Assembly: GCF_016862095.1 (NCBI RefSeq)
Contig: NZ_BOMH01000025.1
Location: 62,001 to 126,000, forward strand
Origin: Actinoplanes cyaneus
GTDB lineage: Bacteria; Actinomycetota; Actinomycetes; Mycobacteriales; Micromonosporaceae
Direction of reading: 5' to 3'
DNA length: 64,000 nucleotides
This document shows positions 1 through 8,460 of this stretch, one piece after another; position 1 is the stretch's first letter, and the number at the start of each line of letters is the position of its first letter. Under the pieces are notes generated by a model. It made no database searches and was not told the DNA's origin. It saw only the letters and a program-made list of their open reading frames with translations. The position numbers and the translations under genes were made by a program.

Positions 1-1482
1 GACGAGCGCGATCCGTTCGTACCCCAGCAATCGCCCTTTGGTGATCAGGTGCCGCGCCAGGCGCCGTCCCCATCCACGGCCGCGGAGATCGGGGTCGATC
101 ACCATGTCGTGCAGGTGCAGGCCGGCCGAGGTGAACGGCGACATCTCCGGGCGGGTGAGGTCGGGGAATTCCCCGGGCGGGTAGGGCAGCGCGAGCAGAT
201 AGCCGCCGATCCGGTCCCCGAGATCGAGCACGAACGACGTTTCCGGGCATGCCCGTGACCGCAATGCCGCCGGGCTCTCCGACAATTCCTGTTTGCCGTA
301 GGTCTCGGATTCGAGCGCGACGATCGCGGGCCAGTCCGGCTCGCCGATCGGGCGGATCCGCTCGGCCCGCACGGTGTCACAGGTCAGCGGGTCGAAGCCG
401 TTGAAACCGACAGTGGTGTAGCTGGTGGCATACGCGCCGGCGGAGTGGATCCACACCGGATCGCCCGAGGTCAGCCCGGCCGGGACCGGCACCGGGACGC
501 CACCGCCGAGCACGTCGTCGCTGTCGCAGCTGGGTCCGGCGACGACGGCGGGCACGACCGGGCCGTCCTCGTGTCCCGGGAATTCCATCCGATAGCGGAG
601 CTGGTCACCCTCGAAAAGGCCGTTGAATCGCCCGCGGCTCAGATAGAGCCAGGCTTGGCGGCGAATGGTGAATCGTGCGACCGTCGCGCGGATGACGCCG
701 TGATCGGCGACGAGATAGCGCCCCGGCTCGACGATGAACGCGAGCTCGCCGGCGAGGGCTCGCAATCGCCGCATCCCGGCCCGGATCGTCGCGAAGATCT
801 CCCCGGTCGGCGGGGTCAGCCCCGGATAACCGGCCGCCGGCAGACCACCACCGAGATTCACGAAGGCGAGCCGGATACCTTTCTCGCGCAGCCGTGGAAG
901 GAGTCCGGCGAGAGAGTCGAAAGCCCATTGCCATCCGCGTACGGTCATCTGCTGCGACCCCACGTGCAGGGACAGTCCCGCCGGTCGCAACCCGAGCGCC
1001 CGCGCCCGGTCCAGCACCCCGACCGGGTCGTCACTGCCGCACTTGCCGGTCAGCCCCCACACCGCGCCCGTCCCGGTGGTCGTCACCCGGCAGAAGACGC
1101 GGCTGCCCGGGGCGTGCCGGGCGATCGCCTCGACGTCCTCCACACAGTCCGTCGCGTACGTCGTGATGCCGAGCCGATACGCCGCCGCGATGTCGTCGTC
1201 GGACTTGACGGTGTTGCCGTAGTGCACGCGACGCGGGCGGACCCCGGTCCGCAACGCCTGCCGGATCTCGCCCGGGCTGGCGGCGTCGAAGCCCGCCCCG
1301 AGGTCGGCGAGGGTGGTCAGCACGTCGTCGACCGGGCACGCCTTCATCGCGAACCGCACGTCGGCCCCGGGCAGCTCGGCCCGCAGCCGCCGGTACTGGC
1401 TCTCGACGCCGGTCAGGTCGTAGACGATCCGGTCGGTGTCCGCCGTGGACAGGGCGGCGCTCAGATGTGGGGCGAGGGTCAT
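1..1482 (-). CDS. Ornithine/lysine-type PLP decarboxylase fused to a GNAT acetyltransferase (partial)
   Basis: The reading frame is open from the ATG at 1480-1482 to the left edge (494 codons), so the C-terminus is missing. Residues 1-370 are an alanine-racemase-fold decarboxylase of the ornithine decarboxylase family. Visible motifs are the PLP lysine in AMKACP (K47), HVGSQ (173-177), GGGLP (211-215), the PLP-phosphate motif EPGR (252-255), the catalytic CDSDD (319-323) and FNGF (360-363). From about 373 a GNAT domain begins, with the acetyl-CoA loop RGRGWG (467-472). Known family members decarboxylate ornithine, lysine or related diamino acids; the fused acetyltransferase could acylate the amine made (inference). 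The start lies 1 bp after the stop of the upstream gene, so the two are translationally coupled. Confidence 0.85.
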   Translation of the reverse strand, partial: MTLAPHLSAALSTADTDRIVYDLTGVESQYRRLRAELPGADVRFAMKACPVDDVLTTLADLGAGFDAASPGEIRQALRTGVRPRRVHYGNTVKSDDDIAAAYRLGITTYATDCVEDVEAIARHAPGSRVFCRVTTTGTGAVWGLTGKCGSDDPVGVLDRARALGLRPAGLSLHVGSQQMTVRGWQWAFDSLAGLLPRLREKGIRLAFVNLGGGLPAAGYPGLTPPTGEIFATIRAGMRRLRALAGELAFIVEPGRYLVADHGVIRATVARFTIRRQAWLYLSRGRFNGLFEGDQLRYRMEFPGHEDGPVVPAVVAGPSCDSDDVLGGGVPVPVPAGLTSGDPVWIHSAGAYATSYTTVGFNGFDPLTCDTVRAERIRPIGEPDWPAIVALESETYGKQELSESPAALRSRACPETSFVLDLGDRIGGYLLALPYPPGEFPDLTRPEMSPFTSAGLHLHDMVIDPDLRGRGWGRRLARHLITKGRLLGYERIALV

Positions 1483-1483
1483 C

Positions 1484-2746
1484 TCAGACGGGCGTCTCGC
1501 GGGCCGCGGCGATCAGCGCCGCCCACGCGTCGATCAGCAGCGCGTAGTCGTCCATGTCGCGCCGCGCCTCGATCAGCAGGGTGTCCCGGCGTTCCCGGAT
1601 CAGGTCGGCGACGCCGGTGAACCGCCCGCCGAGCCGCCGGTACGCCGCTTCCATGAGGTCGGCGGTCGTCTCGTTCGGCTCCCGCGGCTGCCAGGTACTC
1701 TCCCGGACCAGAGCGGCGATGTCCGCCGGGGCGTCGGTGGTCATCCGCTGGTAGACGAAGTGCAGGTAGTACATCGACAGGATGAACTTGGCGAACCGCA
1801 ACTGGTACGCCAGGAATCCGGCGTCAGTCTTGCGTTCCGCGGTGTGGAAATTGACGATGTGCCGGTTGTGCAGCAGACCCGGAAGCCCCGCTTTGTCCGC
1901 CACGTGAATGAGGAAGTAGTCGCTGCCGATGGTGTCCGTGGCGGGCGGCAGCGGAACCCTTTCCTGCAATCCGTGGAAGCTGATGTTGTGCATGTCGACG
2001 CGCATCGGGTCGACGACGGAAAGGATCGTGTGGTCGCCGTCGAACGGCGCGCTGCCGGTGAACGACTCGTCGACCAGCGCCCGTTTCTCCTCGTCGGTGC
2101 TGCCCGGCGCGGCCCAGAGGCTGACCAGGTCGTAGTAGGCGTCGTGGTCGCGGATGTCCTCGATGTCCACCGACATGCTGCCCACGAACGAGGCCCCGGC
2201 CATCGCGACCGGAAGGTCCCGGCGGCTGTCGTCGAGCCGGTCCTCGGTGGCCACGACGTCGCGCGCCGGCCTGCCCAGCGCGGACAGCTCCGCGTGGATC
2301 GGGAAGACCTTCTCCCCCGCGTACGTCTGGAAGTACAGGTCGGAGTCGCGGCGGTGCACGGTGTCGCAGCCCAGCGCGGCCGCGGTCAGGAACGCCCGGT
2401 TGGTGCACGCGCCGTAGGACAGTGCCTTCGGCTGCATCAGGTCCAGCAGCAGATCGGGCTTGGTCACGTCGGCCGCCCCGACGACCCGGCGCAGGAACTC
2501 CCGCTGCCGCGCGTCGTCGAGATGCCACACGTTCCGGGCCGCGGACAGCGCCGCCGCATGCTCCGCGAAATGCTCCGACGAGTCCAGGATCAGCAGGTGG
2601 ACGTCGACGTCGAAATGACCGGCCGCATATTCCGCCTCGGCTATCACCTCGGCCAATGTCGCCACGCATTCACGGTTGGTGGGAACGACCAGACACGCCC
2701 GGCGCCGATCCTTCACGCGCGTTTCCCCCGTCGCAGAATCACTCAT
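1484..2746 (-). CDS. DUF6271-type, glycosyltransferase-like protein
   Basis: A 420-residue soluble protein. The N-terminal part (ACLVVPTNRE, about residue 18) and the acidic motif RRDSD (about 132-136) resemble the nucleotide-sugar fold and DxD motif of GT-A glycosyltransferases. Overall it looks like the actinobacterial family I know as DUF6271; that name is from memory and not verified. No signal peptide or membrane segment is seen. It is the first gene of a two-gene unit and ends 1 bp before the decarboxylase-GNAT start, so both probably act in one pathway that modifies a small amine or amino acid (inference). The substrate cannot be told from the sequence. Confidence 0.65.
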   Translation of the reverse strand: MSDSATGETRVKDRRRACLVVPTNRECVATLAEVIAEAEYAAGHFDVDVHLLILDSSEHFAEHAAALSAARNVWHLDDARQREFLRRVVGAADVTKPDLLLDLMQPKALSYGACTNRAFLTAAALGCDTVHRRDSDLYFQTYAGEKVFPIHAELSALGRPARDVVATEDRLDDSRRDLPVAMAGASFVGSMSVDIEDIRDHDAYYDLVSLWAAPGSTDEEKRALVDESFTGSAPFDGDHTILSVVDPMRVDMHNISFHGLQERVPLPPATDTIGSDYFLIHVADKAGLPGLLHNRHIVNFHTAERKTDAGFLAYQLRFAKFILSMYYLHFVYQRMTTDAPADIAALVRESTWQPREPNETTADLMEAAYRRLGGRFTGVADLIRERRDTLLIEARRDMDDYALLIDAWAALIAAARETPV

Positions 2747-2908
2747 CGGTGCCCACCGATCAGGACAACGCGAGGGAATCTAGCGGACCATGCACGAGAC
2801 GGACAACCGAGACACCGCTCACATGTCGGAAACGCCTGGTCGCTGCCGGTTCCGGAACTTTCTGATCAGCCGGCCTCGACGTCGTCGACGCATCCGGACA
2901 ACGGTCGG

Positions 2909-2930
2909 GGCCGGCGTCACTGCGCCGGCC
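2909..2930 (-). terminator. Hairpin at the end of the nucleotidyltransferase/TM unit
   Basis: GGCCGGCG (2909-2916) and CGCCGGCC (2923-2930) form a perfect 8-bp stem around a 6-nt loop that contains the stop codon of the TM protein gene. There is no T-run, so termination is plausible but not proven. It also marks the boundary with the next same-strand transcription unit, which starts at 2746. Confidence 0.4.
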
Positions 2931-3447
2931 GGCCTCCTCGGACGATCTGCGCCGGCACTGCCGGGAAACGGGCCTGGCCCAGCGCGGCCCGCATCGTCGC
3001 CACGCACTCGTCACGGGCCACATCCACCCGCGTACGGTCGTAGTGCTGTTCCAGATTCATCTCCGCGTCGGTGAGACGCAGCGGTTTCTGCCAGGCCGTC
3101 TTCATCTGCTCGCCCACCTCGGCGCGCGCCTCGCCGGCAAGCCGCCGGTACGCCGCCGCGACCGCCGGCGCCTCGATGTCGAGCAGCGCCTGGTGGAAGG
3201 CGAGCCGGGAGTAGATCCGGCTGACCTCCTCGGTCAACTGGTGGCGGCCCTCGGGCGTGCCCGGCCGCCGGCGGATCCGATACGGCATCTCGGCGAAGTC
3301 CTCGACGACGCTCAGCGCCTCACCGAACGCGAGGGCCCGGCGTTCGCGCCGCGCGGCACGCCGGTTCAGCCCGTAGGTCAGCAGCGCGGTGAGCGCGGTG
3401 CCGAGGATCGCGATGACGGCCGTGGTCTGCGCGGCTGTCCAAGTCAT
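2917..3447 (-). CDS. Small one-TM protein, partner of the nucleotidyltransferase
   Basis: A 176-residue protein starting MTWTAAQ. A longer upstream frame exists but lacks family-like sequence, and this start follows the previous stop by 23 nt. Residues about 7-27 form one hydrophobic helix, followed by a basic stop-transfer patch (NRRAARRERR), so the C-terminal part should be cytoplasmic. That part is helical and charged, with no enzyme motif I recognise. It is co-directional with and directly downstream of a cGAS/DncV-like nucleotidyltransferase. In CBASS-type systems the gene in this position is often a membrane effector, so an effector or sensor role is possible. This rests on position and topology only. 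Confidence 0.7.
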   Translation of the reverse strand: MTWTAAQTTAVIAILGTALTALLTYGLNRRAARRERRALAFGEALSVVEDFAEMPYRIRRRPGTPEGRHQLTEEVSRIYSRLAFHQALLDIEAPAVAAAYRRLAGEARAEVGEQMKTAWQKPLRLTDAEMNLEQHYDRTRVDVARDECVATMRAALGQARFPAVPAQIVRGGRPAQ

Positions 3448-3470
3448 GCTGCGGCTACCGCCCCGGGACG

Positions 3471-4232
3471 TCAGATCTCGTGAAGGACGTCGATGATTCT
3501 TCCAGCCGTCGCGGGTTCCCATTGATCCGGCCCCGGGCCGAACAGGTGGTTGATACCGTTCTGGCACGGTAACTCCGCGAACGCGGCCGGGTCGCACCGC
3601 CGCAGCCAGTCGAGCGCGGCTCGATACGGATCGGGCCCGCGGTAGATCCCGTCGGGGACGTTGTGGAGCAGACACTCGAGAAGGTACGACGGGGCGTCCC
3701 AGGCGGAGAGCCCGGCCCGGATCCGGGCGCGCTTCGCCGTCCGTACCGCTGCCTTGAAGCCGCCGCGGGTGCGCAACTCCTTCGCGTCGCCGTTGCGCCG
3801 GTGCCGCTTGGGGAAGTTGACGATCGGGCGGCCCTCCCGATCACGGAAGAAGACCCCCTGCTCGTCCGTGCCCGGGCCGGTGGGCAGCCGGAACTCCGTC
3901 GCGACCAGGATGTCGACCATCTCGCCGAACAGCGACGCCGGGTCGTCGACGTTGAGGCATCGGCGACCCATCCGCACGTCGAACGACTCGCTCAGCGCGG
4001 CGAGGACGTCGTCACGGAACTGCTCCCAGCCGTACGCGAAAGGGGTCTTGAGCATGAGGACCAGATCGATGTCGCTGCCGGGCTCGATGAACGTGTCGTT
4101 CACGCGGGAGCCCTGGCCGAAGATCTCGTAGGAGCGCGGGTCGAGCAGTGCGGACCGCTCCAGCGCCACGCGCAGCTCGTCCTCGGCCCAGGAGAGCAGA
4201 GAGCCGGTGCGGCTGACAGACGTCACGGTCAC
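3471..4232 (-). CDS. cGAS/DncV-like nucleotidyltransferase (CD-NTase-like)
   Basis: A 253-residue protein from the GTG at 4230-4232. This start sits 6 nt after CATACT, a possible -10 of a leaderless promoter. The active-site pattern is FGQGS (38-42), the metal-binding pair D54-I-D56, and a third acidic residue D107 in EMVDILV. Further on, NFPKRHRRNGDAK (about 139-151) followed by RTRGGFK..VRTAKRAR matches the pattern seen in CD-NTases (YPK.H..NG..K..T...YK..VR..K). The family makes cyclic or linear oligonucleotides, or transfers NMP to small molecules. The partner TM gene favours signalling, but an antibiotic-type nucleotidyltransferase is not excluded. Confidence 0.75.
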   Translation of the reverse strand: MTVTSVSRTGSLLSWAEDELRVALERSALLDPRSYEIFGQGSRVNDTFIEPGSDIDLVLMLKTPFAYGWEQFRDDVLAALSESFDVRMGRRCLNVDDPASLFGEMVDILVATEFRLPTGPGTDEQGVFFRDREGRPIVNFPKRHRRNGDAKELRTRGGFKAAVRTAKRARIRAGLSAWDAPSYLLECLLHNVPDGIYRGPDPYRAALDWLRRCDPAAFAELPCQNGINHLFGPGPDQWEPATAGRIIDVLHEI

Positions 4233-4354
4233 GCCGCAAGTATGCCCCCGCCCTCGCTCTCGCGGCCGGGTGGTGACCTCCGCAACGCGGCGCCTCGAAT
4301 CTAGTTGCCAAGGAATATACTTCCAGGACACCTATTACGTACGAGGAGCAGCTC

Positions 4355-5256
4355 ATGACCATGGCCCAGCGCGCGGCACTCACCGCGGCACTCCGGCAAC
4401 CACGCCCGGCCGGCCCGCCCCGTCGATCGAGGACCTCCGGGCCGGATTCCGTTCGCTGATGGCCACCATGCACGTGCCCGATGACATCCGCACCACGCCG
4501 GCGACGCTCGGCTCCCGCCCGGCACTGCTCGTCGAACCCCTCGGGCAGCCGCGCGGCGGCACGATCCTCTACTTCCACGGCGGCGGCTTCTTCTCCGGCT
4601 CACCCCGGACCGCGCTGTCCGTCACCGCCAACCTCGTGACCAGGACGAACCTGCGGGCGTACTCGGTGGACTACCGGCTCGCGCCGGAACACCCGTTCCC
4701 GGCCGCGATCGAGGACACGCTCGCCGCCTACCGCGCGCTGCTCGATGCCGGTGAGGACCCCGCGACGATCGTGTTCGCCGGTGACTCCGCGGGCGGCGGC
4801 CTCACCGTCACCACCTGCCTGGCCGCTCGCGATGCCGGCCTGCCACTGCCCGCCGCGATCGCCGCCTTCTCCCCCGGCCTCGACGCGACCCGCACCGGCG
4901 CGAGCATGACCACGAAGGCCGGCGTCGACCCGTTCTTCACCCGCGAAGGCCTGGATCGCACCGGCGCCATGTACCTGGCCGGCCAGGATCCCCGGCAACC
5001 CCTGCTCAGCCCGGCGGTCTGCGCCGACCTGACCGGCTTCCCGCCCATGTTGCTGCAGACCGGCACCGACGAGTTGCTCCTCGACGACTCCACCCGCCTG
5101 GCCACCCGGGCCCGCGACGCCGGCGTCGACGTGATCCTCGACGTCACGGCCGGCGTCCCGCACGTCTTCCAGGCCTGGGCCGGCACCCTCACCGAGGCCG
5201 TCGACGCCCTCGACCGTGCCGCCCTCTTTCTCACTCAGCGCCTGCCCCGGGAGTGA
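4355..5256 (+). CDS. GDXG-family alpha/beta-hydrolase (esterase), apparent N-terminal frameshift
   Basis: The body is a hormone-sensitive-lipase-type esterase: oxyanion motif HGGG (near base 4580), nucleophile GDSAGG (near 4785), late Asp (GTDELLLDD) and His (GVPHVF). The best start is ATG 4355, 8 nt after AGGAG, giving MTMAQRAALTAALR as expected for the family. That frame, however, hits a stop at about 4457, while the conserved stretch SIEDLRAGF lies one frame back. A one-base loss between about 4395 and 4420 would explain this. Otherwise translation must begin at ATG 4459 and give a shortened enzyme. It may be a recent pseudogene or a sequence error. It is divergent from the nucleotidyltransferase. 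Confidence 0.7.
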
Positions 5257-5276
5257 GCACGAGGCAAAATGAGTGC

Positions 5277-5531
5277 ATGGAGACCAGCAGCCCGCACGAC
5301 GGTGACGGCGGCCGGGAGACGGCCCCCGCGGTGCTCACCGTCGACGGCGAGAGGTTCGCTCTGCGTGCGAGGGATTCCGGCACCGATTACACGTGGCTCA
5401 CCGGCCCCAACCCCGGCTACGGTTTCAGCGCGAGCCCGACCGCGGACCTGTCGGTCGAACAGCACACGGCAATGGTCCGCGATTTCCTGTCCGCCATCGA
5501 CCCCGCCACGGGATACCTGGCGGACGACTGA
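5277..5531 (+). CDS. Small hypothetical protein
   Basis: An 84-residue acidic protein beginning METSSPHDG; an in-frame GTG at 5253 overlapping the hydrolase stop is an alternative start. The middle (LTVDGERFALR..DSGTDYTWLTGPNPGYGF) looks like a compact beta-rich fold, and the C-terminus is helical. There is no signal peptide, membrane segment or known motif. It directly follows the esterase gene and may be co-transcribed with it. Confidence 0.55.
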   Translation: METSSPHDGDGGRETAPAVLTVDGERFALRARDSGTDYTWLTGPNPGYGFSASPTADLSVEQHTAMVRDFLSAIDPATGYLADD

Positions 5532-5558
5532 GCGCGCATCCCATCCCGCTCGCAGGCT

Positions 5559-6119
5559 TCAACCCGCCGTCGCCCGGCGGACCTGACGGTCTGCGGCTGT
5601 CACACTTCGCAGGTCCCGGGACAGATGGGCGCGCCGGAACCCCACCGTGCCGAGTCGCCTCAGGTCTGCTCGGTTGTCGTGCATGAGTTGCACGTGGAAG
5701 TAGTTGACGTATTCCAAGGCGCCGAAGAACGCAAAGGCCAGGCCCGGCCACGACGCCGCGCCCGGCTCACGGGCCACGGCGATGACGCACACGATGAGCA
5801 CGACGGCCAGGACGACCGGCAGGACTGCCCGGACAGCGGCGAACTGCCGACGGCCGGGAAGGTGCGGTTCCCTGCGCCGCAACTGCCGCAGCTTGAGCGC
5901 CCAGTACACCGCACCGACCACGAGCAGCACGGCGAACGCCGCGAACCCCGAGATGTTGACAGCGGTCGGCGGCAGGCCGATCGCCCCGAACCAGAGCCAC
6001 CCGTGCAACGGGATGTTCAGCAGCTCCAGCACCGCCAGCGAGCGAAGCCTTCGCCGGGTCGTCTCGCCTGGACAGTTGATCGGAGCACGAGTCAGCGGCA
6101 CCCGCCCACGATGGCACAC
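5559..6119 (-). CDS. Four-TM hypothetical membrane protein
   Basis: A 186-residue protein with a GTG start. Hydrophobic segments occur around residues 38-50, 52-72, 98-116 and 123-138. A central basic loop (KLRQLRRREPHLPGRR) separates the two pairs, and a tail NYFHVQLMHDN..DLRRLG follows. I recognise this pattern as a small actinobacterial membrane protein family without assigned function. The gene stands alone between two genes that are not obviously related. Confidence 0.6.
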   Translation of the reverse strand: MCHRGRVPLTRAPINCPGETTRRRLRSLAVLELLNIPLHGWLWFGAIGLPPTAVNISGFAAFAVLLVVGAVYWALKLRQLRRREPHLPGRRQFAAVRAVLPVVLAVVLIVCVIAVAREPGAASWPGLAFAFFGALEYVNYFHVQLMHDNRADLRRLGTVGFRRAHLSRDLRSVTAADRQVRRATAG

Positions 6120-6146
6120 GTCCGCACAGCGTTCTGCCGGCGATTC

Positions 6147-6725
6147 CTACCCGAGATCCGCGGATGCGGCACCGGCATCGAGCAGTTCCAGCAGCTTCAC
6201 CGTGGTGTTCCAGCTGCGCACCGTCATCGACTTGTACAGCGGTGACGTCATCATCACGCTCAACCGGCTCTTGGTGCGCTGAGCGCTGAGACGTTCCGCG
6301 TAGACGACGCCGTCACCCGGCCAGACCCTGTCGACGCCCTCGCGCGGGTTGAAGATCGGCATCACCTCCGCGGAATCGATGCCGATGAGGAAGATGGCGT
6401 CACTGTGGTACTTGTCCGGCTGGTCGCCGAAGCCCTCCGGCCGGTCGTCCACGACGGCCCGCAGCTGATCATGCGTGAGGACCAGGACTTTGACGAGTTC
6501 ACTGTCGAGCTCGAAGGCTTTCGGCAGCGCCGCTTCGATCCGGGCCGCCGTCTCGCCGGCGGGCCGGTCCGACGTCAGGATGACGTTGCCGCTGGCGATG
6601 AACGTCGAGACGCCGGAGAACCCGAGCCCTTCCAGGCATTTCCTCAGTTCCGCCATCGGCACCTTGTTCTTGCCCCCGACATTGATGCCGCGCAGAAGAA
6701 CCAGGAACGTGGTCACCACGCCCAT
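6147..6725 (-). CDS. DUF1697 family protein
   Basis: A 192-residue protein from ATG 6725; an upstream in-frame start at 6761 adds a poorly conserved arginine-rich stretch. The N-terminal signature LLRGINVGGKNKVPMAELR and the following SGNVILTS are hallmarks of DUF1697, a widespread family of unknown function with a ferredoxin-like fold. No partner gene is evident. Confidence 0.85.
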   Translation of the reverse strand: MGVVTTFLVLLRGINVGGKNKVPMAELRKCLEGLGFSGVSTFIASGNVILTSDRPAGETAARIEAALPKAFELDSELVKVLVLTHDQLRAVVDDRPEGFGDQPDKYHSDAIFLIGIDSAEVMPIFNPREGVDRVWPGDGVVYAERLSAQRTKSRLSVMMTSPLYKSMTVRSWNTTVKLLELLDAGAASADLG

Positions 6726-6837
6726 GGTACGGAGCAGCCGGCCCCCGCGGCGTGACGCCACGACAGGCGGCGGCCGCTGGTAGAAATCGCCGGCGTCTGA
6801 GCAGGGTTCGAAACTAGGCGCTGGCTAGGGTTCGGGG

Positions 6838-8001
6838 GTGGGTTCACTCGCGATCGGGCAGCGCTCCCTGGGCGATCCGCGGATCGGCTTCCCGCTGTGG
6901 CCGCCGCTGACCGACGGGTGCCCGCGGACCAGCACCGCCGACGTGGCGTACCCGGTGGACGTCGACTACGACTACGAGCGGGCCGGGGCGGAGCTGTATC
7001 CCGCGCTGCTGCCGCCGCTGCCGGCGCCGGGGCTCGGCGAGGGCCGGACCCCGCTGGTCGAGCTGGAGCCGGGCGTCTTCGTCAAGGACGAGTCCCGGAA
7101 TCCGACCTGGAGCCACAAGGACCGGCTCAACCGGTGCACGGTCAGCGCCGCCGTCGGGGTGGGCGCGGCCGGTGTCGTCGTGGCGTCGTCCGGCAATCAC
7201 GGGGCTTCCGCCGCCGCGTACGCGGCCCGCGCCGGACTTCCCTGCGTGGTGATCACCGGTCCGGAGCCACAGCCGGGCGTCGTCGCGTTCCTGCGCGCCT
7301 ACGGGGCGGTGGTCATGGCCGTACCGTGGGAAGGTCGTTGGCCCCTGATGCGGCGGATCGCCGAGCGCGCCGGTCTGCACCCGGTGAGCAGCACCACCGT
7401 CACGCACACCGGCCATCCGTTCGGCCCGGAGGGCTACAAGACGATCGCGTACGAGATCCACGCCGATCTCGGCACGCCGGAGGCGGTCTTCGTGCCGACG
7501 GGGTACGGCGAGCTGCTGTACGGCATCGCGAAGGGTTTCACCGAGCTGCGGCGCCTGGGCCGCGCGCGGCGTGTCCCCCGCATGATCGCGTGCGAGCCGG
7601 CCGCCGCCGCACCGCTCGTCAAGGCGCTGCGTGAGGGTGTTCCCGCGGCGCACGTCGAGGTGGGTGCCACCGACGCCGGGTCGATCGTGTCCCCGGTCAG
7701 TGGTTACCGCGGTGTCCTCGCGGTCCGGTCGAGCGACGGCCGGGCTCTCGCGGTGACCGACCCGCAGTTGCGGGCGGCCCAGGCGGAGCTCGCCCGGGCC
7801 GGCCTGTGGACGGAACTCGCCGGCGCCGCGGGCCTGGCCGGGCTGCGCGCTCTCGGCCCGGTCGAGGGTCCGGTGGTCTGCGTTGCCACGTCGAGCGGCC
7901 TCAAGAACCCGGTCCGTGACTCAGCGCCGGCACCGGCGGTGGTCACGGACTGGGCGCAGGCCGCCCGCATCCTGACGGCGTCCGGTCACTTCCAGTTGTA
8001 G
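6838..8001 (+). CDS. Threonine synthase-like PLP enzyme
   Basis: A 387-residue fold-type II PLP enzyme. The Schiff-base lysine is in PTWSHKDR (K about 100), the PLP-phosphate/substrate loop is SSGNHG, and a glycine-rich loop appears as PTGYGELLYG. GRTPLVELEPG and FVKDES are typical of threonine synthase and related beta-replacing enzymes. It is shorter than housekeeping ThrC and lacks that enzyme's N-terminal domain, so a specialised role (diaminopropionate, cysteine or threonine analogue chemistry) is possible. The GTG start lies 6 nt after TAGGGT, consistent with a leaderless mRNA. The 3' end overlaps the convergent PemK-like gene by 16 bp. Confidence 0.8.
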   Translation: MGSLAIGQRSLGDPRIGFPLWPPLTDGCPRTSTADVAYPVDVDYDYERAGAELYPALLPPLPAPGLGEGRTPLVELEPGVFVKDESRNPTWSHKDRLNRCTVSAAVGVGAAGVVVASSGNHGASAAAYAARAGLPCVVITGPEPQPGVVAFLRAYGAVVMAVPWEGRWPLMRRIAERAGLHPVSSTTVTHTGHPFGPEGYKTIAYEIHADLGTPEAVFVPTGYGELLYGIAKGFTELRRLGRARRVPRMIACEPAAAAPLVKALREGVPAAHVEVGATDAGSIVSPVSGYRGVLAVRSSDGRALAVTDPQLRAAQAELARAGLWTELAGAAGLAGLRALGPVEGPVVCVATSSGLKNPVRDSAPAPAVVTDWAQAARILTASGHFQL

Positions 8002-8402
8002 TTGCGCTGCAGGATCATCGCGACCCTGGTGAACCGCACCGGGTCCAGGATCGCGCCCTCGCGCCGGATCCCGTCCTCGTCGACCTCCAGGATGCGGTCG
8101 AGCCGCAGCCAGCTGGGGCGGTTGTCGCGGTCCCACTCGCCGGGGCCGAGCGCCAGCCAGTGCCGCTGGCCGTTGCGCTCGTCCTGGCTGGAGAGCATCA
8201 GGCCGAGCAACGTACGACCCTCGCGGCCGACCACGAGCACCGGCCGGTCCTTGCCCTTGGTCTCGTCGTCCTCGAACTCCACCCAGGTCCAGACGATCTC
8301 GCCCGGGTCCGCGTCGCCGTCGATGTCCGGCGCGTAGACGATGTGGCGCCCGCGCTCCTCGGTCGGCACCTGCCGCGGCCCGCGCCGGTGAGTGTTTTCC
8401 AT
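7986..8402 (-). CDS. PemK/MazF-like family protein without an adjacent antitoxin
   Basis: A 138-residue protein. The core GEIVWTWVEFEDDETKGKDRPVLVVGREG matches the PemK/MazF beta-barrel, where the GDI..V.F....KxRPVLVV segment carries the RNA-binding loop. No small antitoxin gene lies on either side: the upstream neighbour is a divergent methyltransferase and the 3' end runs into the PLP enzyme gene. It may therefore be a domesticated member rather than a true toxin (inference). Confidence 0.75.
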   Translation of the reverse strand: MENTHRRGPRQVPTEERGRHIVYAPDIDGDADPGEIVWTWVEFEDDETKGKDRPVLVVGREGRTLLGLMLSSQDERNGQRHWLALGPGEWDRDNRPSWLRLDRILEVDEDGIRREGAILDPVRFTRVAMILQRNYNWK

Positions 8403-8460
8403 CGGCGCACCGTACCGGATGTCGTAAGGTGGGCGGCGACGTCCACAAAGGAGCGTATCC

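Noticed and set aside
445-3043. Long plus-strand open frames opposite the decarboxylase and DUF6271 genes
   Set aside because: They are antisense shadows with arginine-, proline- and histidine-rich translations and no domain similarity; high GC produces such frames throughout.
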